Positions 6,093 to 11,695 of a DNA stretch of 11,695 nt are shown here, piece by piece. The notes below the pieces were generated by a model. The model was not told the origin of the DNA and searched no databases. It saw only the letters and a program-made list of their open reading frames with translations. Position numbers and translations under genes: made by a program. Position 1 is the stretch's first letter; each line of letters begins with the position of its first letter. Source of the DNA: a bacterium (GTDB lineage: Bacteria > Blakebacterota > Blakebacteria > Blakebacterales > Blakebacteraceae); contig JALGWK010000077.1 of NCBI GenBank assembly GCA_025774205.1, positions 1-11,695 of the forward strand, given 5' to 3'.

Positions 6093-9000
6093 ATGCGTAG
6101 CAAGCCACTGATCATTCTGGGTTCTCTTGTCGTCGTTGCGACCCTCGTCATCATCGCCTGCGACGGCGCAGCAACGGATTCGCCACTGGAACTGCGGGCA
6201 CCTGATCTGATCGTTGACGAACAGCGGATCCCCGCCGATGGTATTTCCAGTGTTGATGTGACGGTCACGGTTCTTTCAACCGAGAACAAAAAGGTTGAAA
6301 ACGTCCCCATCGAGTTTACTGCCCTGTCCGTCGCTGACGACTTGCAGGAGCTGGGGACACTCAGTCACACCAGCGTCCTGACCGACTCCGAGGGGGAGGC
6401 GACTGTCACCCTCACCAGCATCGAGAGTACCCGGGATACATCTGCCGTCGTCAGCGCGTCGATCGGTGACACGACGGGAACGGGAGTACGGGTTAATCCG
6501 AAGACCGGGGCGGTGGTCCCGGCCGTTTCAGCTCCTCCCGGCGCGGTGGTGATCGTCTCCTCGGCTCCGCTCGATGAAGAGGAACTGGAAGCGAGACTGC
6601 ACCACATCCTGCTGCAGCGGGCCATGGAGAAGGCCTCGGAGCGGCAGCGCGGGCTTTCCTCGATCCTGGGGCAACCGCAGACCGGTGAAGGCGCCGGAGT
6701 CCAGGCTGTCGATCTGACAGAGCAGGTGGTTGTCTTCGAGGGGATCGTCATCTCACTGACCTCGAGCAAGTCAGGGCTGCCGGCCGACGGAGTGTCGACA
6801 GCCGTGATCGAAGCCCGCGTGCGCACCAGCCGCGGGATCAACGTGCAGAGCATGCCTCTGGTCTTCTCCGCCGGCGAGGGCAAGATCACATCAACCGCCA
6901 CCACCGACCAGTTCGGTTCGGCCACCGCGACCCTGACGGCCGCGATCACCGATTCAACCAAAGATATCATCGTCGTGCGGATGGGATATACCCTCACCGA
7001 CACCCTTGAGCTGCCGTATGTGCAGCCGGTACTGACGATCTCTTCCGATGACGCCAATCTCGCCGCCGATGGTTCCTCGACCACGACCCTCCGCGCGCGG
7101 CTCCTCACGCCGGCGGGTAACCCGGTTGCGGGCGCCAGTGTCGCCTTCTCGCTCACCGGGCCGAACGATGCCTCCATCACGGTCCAGGGCACGACCAGCA
7201 GCAGCGGTGAGGCTACGGCGATACTCAAGGCCGGCGGAACGGCCGGTACCGCAACGATCACGGCCGGTTTCAGCAGCCTCTCGGCTGCTACAGCCGTACA
7301 GCTCCTGGGGCTCAATGTCACCCTGGCTTCGGATAATGCGAGCATCCAGGCCGACAACGCATCCACCACGACGATCAGGCTCGTGGCGAAGACACAGACC
7401 ACCTTCGCGACCGATCTGGGGACGATTCCTTCCACAGCGACGACGAACTCCTCCGGTATCGCCACGGTCGATCTGACGAGCGGGGACACACCGGGCACCG
7501 CCACGGTGACCGCGAACCTCGGCAGCGTCTCGGTCACGACCACGGTCTCCTTTACCGCCAAAACCCTGCTGTTGAGTATCGCCGCCGAGGAGGGTTCGAT
7601 CCTCCGTGATGGACTTGCCGAAGTGGATATCACCGTCGTCGCCCGAGACCCGATCGGCAATCTCCTCAATGGCCAAGACGTTACTTGGGTATTAACAGGC
7701 GGCGGCGATAAGATCTGGCCCGCATCCGGCCAGACCAGCCAGGGAACGAATCCGGCCGGTTCCCATACCACTACCCTGACCTCCGATGCCAGTTCAGTCG
7801 ATGCCACTGCGACCATCACGGCAACGGTGGGGGACAGCACGACGAGCATCGATATCGACCTTGCCGGTGTCAGCCTCACCTCCACCGTTGATGCAGATAC
7901 GATCCTGGCCAACGGGAGCGAATACACCGTCTTCAGATGGCAGGCCACCGAGACAACCAGCGGTAGAGTCATCCCGAACCACCAGATCGGGATCAGCAAG
8001 GTGAGCGGTCCGAATGTAACGCTCACGAGCATGTCGAATACTACCAACGCGTCGGGGATCGCCACGGTGACGGTCACGAGTACGAACAATTCGGGTGACC
8101 TGGTGATGGAAGCCCTGCTGGGCAACGTTACGCAGCAGGAAACCCTGCATCTCCTGGCCGACCAGTTCTCGCTCACCCTCACCAGTGACGAGTCGACTCT
8201 GCTGAGAGATGGCGCGGAAACAGCCGAAGTGAAAGCGCTTGTTCTGGACAAGCTCGGTTATCCGGTGGCCGACCAGCGGGTTGACTTCGCGCTGACCTCG
8301 GGCAGCGGCACGCTCGCGCACGCGTTCGCGAACACCAACGCCAGTGGCGAAGCCACCGTCGATTTCACGGCTGACGTTGCCACCACCAACGTGGATGCCG
8401 ATCTTCAGGCCTCTATCGGCGCCCTTACCGACAACCTCACCATCCCGCTCTATGGGGTATTGATCTCGATCTCGACGTATCCCGATTCCCTTGTCGCCGA
8501 CCGGAACAACGAGGTAGAGGTGGAGGTGACGGTGAAGGAGGCCGGTACGAGCACCCCGCTCACCGGTCGCACAGTGTACTTCGCGGTGGGACCGGGTACC
8601 TTCGGAACGATCACGGGCAACGACGTGACCGACAACCGGGGGATCGCGATCGCGACTTTGACCGGAGATACGACAGCCTCATTCACCGGTACGGTCTATG
8701 GTCGACTTGGAGATGATCCGACGACCGCTCTGGTGGACAACACCACCCTGAGCATTGTAGCGCCAGTGAGAAACGTCACCCTCACCAGCGACGAGGAGGG
8801 GATCCTTCGCAACGACCTGTCCTCTGCCACCCTCACCGCGCGAGTGACCGACAATAACGGAGATCCGATCGATTCCCAATCGGTAGCCTGGAGGCTGGTC
8901 GGAGCCACGCCTGCCGGTGTTTCCCTCTCAGTCTCCTCGAGCCGGACCACTTCAACCGGTGACGCCACAGTCATTCTGACCGGGGACGCCGGTAGTACAG

Positions 9001-11228
9001 ATGCCACCGCGACTGTTCAGGCAGCCGTCGGCAGCGTGACCGCCACCTTCGACGTCACGCTCCAGGGGGTGACGATCTCGATCGAGGCCTCTCCCGGCAC
9101 CATTACGGCCAACGGAGTTGATGTTGCCGAGATCGAGGCGACCCTGCGGGAGACCGTGTCAGGTCGGGGTATCGCTGATGAAACAGTCACCTTCGCGACC
9201 ACCCTGGGTACGATCGGCGGGACCGCCACAACCGATGCCAACGGCAGGGCCACCGTCAACCTGATCAGCGGCAGGACCGCCGGGACAGCGGTGGTGAAGG
9301 CCTACAACAGCTCCCTCAGCGCCGGTATTATCGATTCGGTCTCGGTTGTCATCGCCGATCCGGTGGCCGGTTCCGTCGAACTCCTCGCAACCCCCGATGT
9401 CCTTCAACCGAAGGGTACCGGCGGTACGGAATCCTCGACCATAACCGCCACGATCCGCGATGACGCCAATGAGCCTATCCCCTCCGGCGTTCCGGTCGCC
9501 TTCGCGCTCTTTCCGTCCAACGCGGGCACGTTCGAGGGGGGGGCGGCAGTTGACACGGTGTTGACGGACTCTGATGGTGTCGCCACCACCAGTTTCCAGA
9601 GCGGCACCGTCGCGACGCCGGTCACCATCTCGGCTGTCGTGGTCGGCACTTCCATCCAGAGCAGTGACGCGATCCTGGCGGTTGCCGCCGGTCCGGTAGC
9701 GCACCTGGACATCGCGGTCACGCCGATCTCCTGGAACGATGACGGTCTCTACGAGCGGGAGCTGCACATCGTCGTCACCGACACCTTCAGCAACGCGGTT
9801 GCCAACCAGCTCATTCTGTGGCGTGGTGAACCCGATTCGCTGGAGAACGCGGTGAGGCCGATCGGAGCGGAATCGCGAACCGATGCCACGGGGGTGGCGC
9901 ATAGCCTCCTGATCTACAACCGGGGTATGGAACCGATCGAGTTCACCCTCTATGCCGAGGCGGAGAACGGCGTGATCCAGTCCCGGACGCTCAATGAGGG
10001 GTATGTCTCAACAACGGTCGGTTCGAATACGTTGCTGCGGGACGGATTGGACTACACCAGCCTGAGCGCGACCGTACAGGACCTGTTCGGCACCAAGGTC
10101 GGTCTGGTCGCCATCGGCTGGTCGAATCCCTCCGGGATCGGCACCCTGGCCGGATCTGCTTCAATCACCGACCAGGACGGGGAGCCGACCGGTACGTTCC
10201 TCTACCAGAGCGACGCCAACAACGCAGATACTACGGCAACGATCTATGCGACGTACATGTCAACCCTCACCGACAGCGTGACGATCAATCTCACGGGGGT
10301 CTCGCTTGATGTCTCAGCTTCTAACGATACGCTGAGTGCCAACGGGATCACAACCTCAGCGATCTCGGGCAGATTCTTCGAGACCACCTCGCAGCGGAAT
10401 CTCGTGGGTTACGATGTGGGCTTCGCGGCGAAACTGGGAAGCATCACCGGCAGCGCGACCACCGGTGCCGATGGAGTCGCCACGGTTGCCTACACCGCTC
10501 CGAGCACGGCTGGTTCCGATACGATCATCGCTACTTATGGGGGGATTTCTGACACCACCTTCGTAGAGTTGATTACTGCCAGCTCTATATCGATAGCCCT
10601 CGAGGCTAGTGAGACGGCTCTCCAGGTCATGGGTACAGGCGGCCTTGAATTGTCGACCATCACTGCCACGGTGCGGGACGCGAATGGCAATACGGTACCT
10701 GGGGGAGTTCCTGTCAGTTTCACGGTATCTCCGGCTGGAACTTTCCGAAGCAACGATCAGGATACTACCGTCGTCACCAACAGCAGTGGACAGGCGATTG
10801 TTGTGTACCAGAGCGGTACCACTCCCGGGACAATGGAATTCACCGTCACTTCCGATGCTGCCACCGCAAGTGCAGCCCTGCTGACTGTTGCTTCCGGGCC
10901 TGCGACGCAGATCCTGCTTGGTTACGACAGCAATGCTACAACTCCGGTCGCTGGATTCTCAACTATCGACATCTCGGCCCTGGTATCTGATACCTATGGC
11001 AATACGGTGGTTGACGGTACCCAGATTTACTTCTCCATCACGGTGAATCCGGACAGGGGAGCAATCGTGCCGATGGGTGAGACAGCGGATGGTATGACAA
11101 CAGCTGCCTTGAGCTATACAACAGCTGCCTTGAGCTATCCTGCATCCGAGATCGGGAATACATTAACGGTGCAGGCGAAAACTCTGGATGGAACCGTATT
11201 GAAGACCATCGTGGTAACCCTTCCCTGA
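6093..11228 (+). CDS. Giant Ig-repeat (Big_1/invasin-like) lipoprotein at the end of the pil operon
   Basis: The 1711-residue protein starts at ATG 6093, preceded by GAGGAG (6081-6086) at ideal spacing. Residues 1-22 are a lipoprotein signal (SLVVVATLVIIAC) with Cys23 as the lipid-modified residue. It is the only cysteine in the protein, and Asp follows at +2. The rest is about 16 Ig-like domains of 83-111 residues. Typical Big_1 features recur: a start such as LTSDEST, then [AR]-[DN]-G, a G-[NDY]-P-[VI] turn, and T-[TD]-x-x-G-x-A-[TI]. Approximate domain starts are 36, 219, 314, 409, 492, 595, 694, 791, 894, 995, 1094, 1205, 1305, 1405, 1499 and 1607. Residues 141-218 are an insert with a charged helix (about 160-192). 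Domain 4 is short. Such proteins are usually adhesins or cell-surface stalks. Here there is no transmembrane barrel, LysM or sorting domain, so anchoring is by lipid. It lies 48 bases after pilQ with no terminator between, so co-transcription is likely. A pilus-related or surface-adhesion role is inferred. The final two domains are less GC-rich than the middle of the gene. Confidence 0.88.
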   Translation: MRSKPLIILGSLVVVATLVIIACDGAATDSPLELRAPDLIVDEQRIPADGISSVDVTVTVLSTENKKVENVPIEFTALSVADDLQELGTLSHTSVLTDSEGEATVTLTSIESTRDTSAVVSASIGDTTGTGVRVNPKTGAVVPAVSAPPGAVVIVSSAPLDEEELEARLHHILLQRAMEKASERQRGLSSILGQPQTGEGAGVQAVDLTEQVVVFEGIVISLTSSKSGLPADGVSTAVIEARVRTSRGINVQSMPLVFSAGEGKITSTATTDQFGSATATLTAAITDSTKDIIVVRMGYTLTDTLELPYVQPVLTISSDDANLAADGSSTTTLRARLLTPAGNPVAGASVAFSLTGPNDASITVQGTTSSSGEATAILKAGGTAGTATITAGFSSLSAATAVQLLGLNVTLASDNASIQADNASTTTIRLVAKTQTTFATDLGTIPSTATTNSSGIATVDLTSGDTPGTATVTANLGSVSVTTTVSFTAKTLLLSIAAEEGSILRDGLAEVDITVVARDPIGNLLNGQDVTWVLTGGGDKIWPASGQTSQGTNPAGSHTTTLTSDASSVDATATITATVGDSTTSIDIDLAGVSLTSTVDADTILANGSEYTVFRWQATETTSGRVIPNHQIGISKVSGPNVTLTSMSNTTNASGIATVTVTSTNNSGDLVMEALLGNVTQQETLHLLADQFSLTLTSDESTLLRDGAETAEVKALVLDKLGYPVADQRVDFALTSGSGTLAHAFANTNASGEATVDFTADVATTNVDADLQASIGALTDNLTIPLYGVLISISTYPDSLVADRNNEVEVEVTVKEAGTSTPLTGRTVYFAVGPGTFGTITGNDVTDNRGIAIATLTGDTTASFTGTVYGRLGDDPTTALVDNTTLSIVAPVRNVTLTSDEEGILRNDLSSATLTARVTDNNGDPIDSQSVAWRLVGATPAGVSLSVSSSRTTSTGDATVILTGDAGSTDATATVQAAVGSVTATFDVTLQGVTISIEASPGTITANGVDVAEIEATLRETVSGRGIADETVTFATTLGTIGGTATTDANGRATVNLISGRTAGTAVVKAYNSSLSAGIIDSVSVVIADPVAGSVELLATPDVLQPKGTGGTESSTITATIRDDANEPIPSGVPVAFALFPSNAGTFEGGAAVDTVLTDSDGVATTSFQSGTVATPVTISAVVVGTSIQSSDAILAVAAGPVAHLDIAVTPISWNDDGLYERELHIVVTDTFSNAVANQLILWRGEPDSLENAVRPIGAESRTDATGVAHSLLIYNRGMEPIEFTLYAEAENGVIQSRTLNEGYVSTTVGSNTLLRDGLDYTSLSATVQDLFGTKVGLVAIGWSNPSGIGTLAGSASITDQDGEPTGTFLYQSDANNADTTATIYATYMSTLTDSVTINLTGVSLDVSASNDTLSANGITTSAISGRFFETTSQRNLVGYDVGFAAKLGSITGSATTGADGVATVAYTAPSTAGSDTIIATYGGISDTTFVELITASSISIALEASETALQVMGTGGLELSTITATVRDANGNTVPGGVPVSFTVSPAGTFRSNDQDTTVVTNSSGQAIVVYQSGTTPGTMEFTVTSDAATASAALLTVASGPATQILLGYDSNATTPVAGFSTIDISALVSDTYGNTVVDGTQIYFSITVNPDRGAIVPMGETADGMTTAALSYTTAALSYPASEIGNTLTVQAKTLDGTVLKTIVVTLP
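7566..8171 (+). repeat. A-B two-domain Ig unit, copy 1
   Basis: Encodes residues 492-693. The A domain carries ILRDGLAE (503-510); the B domain carries ILANGSEYT (604-612) and ETTSGR (620-625). Conserved Arg505 of LRD is 200 residues before its counterpart in the next unit. Confidence 0.7.
8172..8771 (+). repeat. A-B two-domain Ig unit, copy 2
   Basis: Encodes residues 694-893. The A domain carries LLRDGAETAE (703-712). The B domain is more divergent, with VADRNNEVEVEV (801-812) and GTSTPLTGRTVYF (818-830) in place of ANG and ETTSGR. The LRD arginine is Arg705, against Arg505 in copy 1 and Arg906 in the next unit. Confidence 0.65.
8772..10004 (+). repeat. A-B-C-D four-domain Ig block, copy 1
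   Basis: Encodes residues 894-1304. The A domain has ILRNDLSSA (904-912). B has TANGVDVAE (1005-1013) and ETVSGRG (1020-1026). C has LQPKGTGGTESSTITATIRD (1104-1123) and ends in AAGPVAH (1198-1204). D has VVTDTFSNAVANQL (1227-1240). The same four domain types recur in the same order in the next block, so this is a duplicated supra-domain unit. Confidence 0.75.
10005..11225 (+). repeat. A-B-C-D four-domain Ig block, copy 2
   Basis: Encodes residues 1305-1711. The A domain has LLRDGLDYTS (1314-1323). B has SANGITTSAI (1415-1424) and ETTSQRN (1430-1436). C has LQVMGTGGLELSTITATVRD (1510-1529) and ends in ASGPATQ (1600-1606). D has LVSDTYGNTVVDG (1630-1642). Matching landmarks sit 402-410 residues after those in copy 1. 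The copies are well diverged, so the duplication is not recent. Confidence 0.75.
11097..11138 (+). repeat. Perfect 21-base tandem duplication in the last Ig domain
   Basis: Bases 11097-11117 and 11118-11138 are identical, end to end. Each encodes TTAALSY, giving residues 1669-1682. The duplication is in frame and free of mismatches, unlike the diverged domain repeats, so it looks like a recent slippage event. It adds seven residues near a predicted strand of the final domain. Confidence 0.95.
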
Positions 11229-11264
11229 CAGCCAGCCCGGCTGACTGAGGGAGTACGGAAAGGG

Positions 11265-11305
11265 AATGCGGACGCGGGGTTTCCCCTCGCGTCCGCATTT
11301 TTCTT
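11265..11305 (+). terminator. Strong intrinsic terminator of the pil/Ig operon
   Basis: AATGCGGACGCG (11265-11276) pairs perfectly with CGCGTCCGCATT (11288-11299). Three further G-C pairs (11277-11279 with 11284-11286) form if T11287 bulges out, leaving a small T-rich loop. The 3' arm runs straight into TTTTTCTT (11298-11305). It lies 37 bases after the Ig gene stop. A smaller hairpin (CAGCC/GGCTG, 11229-11243) directly follows the stop codon. No other structure of this strength appears between 1441 and here. Confidence 0.92.
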
Positions 11306-11413
11306 ATTACTGTGGGGCAGAACGGAATCCGAAGCGTAATATTATAAAGCTGTGCCGGGTGCAGGTATCCGGACAGAAACCTGGAATCTGGCTGCAAGGA
11401 TGATAGACGATCG

Positions 11414-11695
11414 ATGAGACGAGCGGTTCTGACAGGAGCGATCATCGCGGTTGTCCTGGCGCTTGCGCTGGGCGGCGCCGTGCTCTATCTGAACAGCTCC
11501 TTCGGCAAGAAGCATCTCCTCCGGATCGTCAATGAGAAGGCCCTGGCAGGGGCAGGGCTGGAACTGGGCTGGGCGGATGTACGGGGCTCCTTCCTCTACA
11601 ACTTCGTAGCTAAAGAACCATATCTTGTAGCTATTGATGGAGATACGGTCATCACCGCGGAGACAATCCGGATCCGGGTCAGGCCCCGGTCGGTC
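11414..11695 (+). CDS. AsmA/TamB-family protein, N-terminal part (3' partial)
   Basis: An open frame from ATG 11414 runs 94 codons to the window edge without a stop. The N terminus has a short basic start and a single membrane anchor (about residues 5-26). The next residues, SSFGKKHLLRIVNEKAL then LELGWADVRGSFLYNFVAKEP, and a later RIRVRP, follow the start of TamB/AsmA-like proteins: an anchor, a G-[RK]-x-x-[LI]-x-x-x-[LIV]-N segment, a G-[ST]-[LF] turn and the first beta-groove strands. These proteins are inner-membrane-anchored, periplasm-spanning bridges used in lipid transport or in outer-membrane protein assembly. The ribosome site is weak (AAGGA at 11396-11400, 13 bases away). It follows the operon terminator, so it should have its own promoter. 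AT-rich DNA at 11337-11348 has a -10-like TATTAT but no clear -35. The family call is from the N terminus only. Confidence 0.6.
   Translation, partial: MRRAVLTGAIIAVVLALALGGAVLYLNSSFGKKHLLRIVNEKALAGAGLELGWADVRGSFLYNFVAKEPYLVAIDGDTVITAETIRIRVRPRSV

Noticed and set aside
6365-8251. A 628-codon open frame on the minus strand opposite the Ig lipoprotein gene
   Set aside because: It lies wholly antisense to an obvious repeat protein. Its translation is low-complexity Val/Ser/Arg with no motif, as expected from GC-rich Thr/Ala/Gly codons read backwards.
11337-11348. A -10-like TATTAT/TATAAA upstream of the TamB-like gene
   Set aside because: No acceptable -35 box lies 16-18 bases upstream and there is no extended -10 TG. 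It remains possible but is not supported enough to annotate.

Overview
This is an 11.7 kb stretch of GC-rich DNA from a diderm (Gram-negative-type) bacterium. It is dominated by a type IV pilus assembly operon, and every gene I can support lies on the + strand. Gene order is a PilX-like minor pilin (5' end missing), pilM, pilN, pilO, a pilP-like gene, pilQ, a giant Ig-repeat lipoprotein, and the start of an AsmA/TamB-family gene (3' end missing). The secretin, the lipoprotein and the TamB-like protein all imply an outer membrane. The divergent Pil sequences and the domain arrangement do not look proteobacterial. I would guess a deep-branching phylum, for example an FCB-related candidate phylum, but the window has no marker that settles this.

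Layout. Bases 1-1224 hold the PilX-like protein, probably the last gene of an upstream minor-pilin cluster. A 216-base gap (1225-1440) contains a convincing sigma70-type promoter with an A-tract upstream element and an AT-rich leader. From 1441 the genes are tightly packed: pilM-pilN are 1 base apart, pilN-pilO 7, pilO-pilP 22, pilP-pilQ 14, and pilQ to the lipoprotein 48. No terminator appears until a strong intrinsic one at 11265-11305. The window therefore reads as one transcription unit, pilMNOPQ plus a 1711-residue Ig-repeat lipoprotein. A new gene starts at 11414.

How the genes work together. PilM (cytoplasmic, actin-like) binds the N-terminal tail of PilN. PilN and PilO form the inner-membrane alignment complex, PilP bridges it to the secretin, and PilQ is the outer-membrane pore. 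Two things depart from the textbook cluster. First, the AMIN-like domain, usually found at the N terminus of PilQ, appears to sit on the PilP-like protein, which has a plain signal peptide rather than a lipobox; PilQ is short and starts directly with its N0 domain. Second, the operon ends in a very large lipoprotein of about 16 tandem Ig-like domains. These are arranged hierarchically: two-domain A-B units of about 200 residues, then a four-domain A-B-C-D block of about 410 residues present twice. It is a candidate pilus-associated adhesin, stalk or surface-anchored accessory factor. That role is inferred from position and architecture only.
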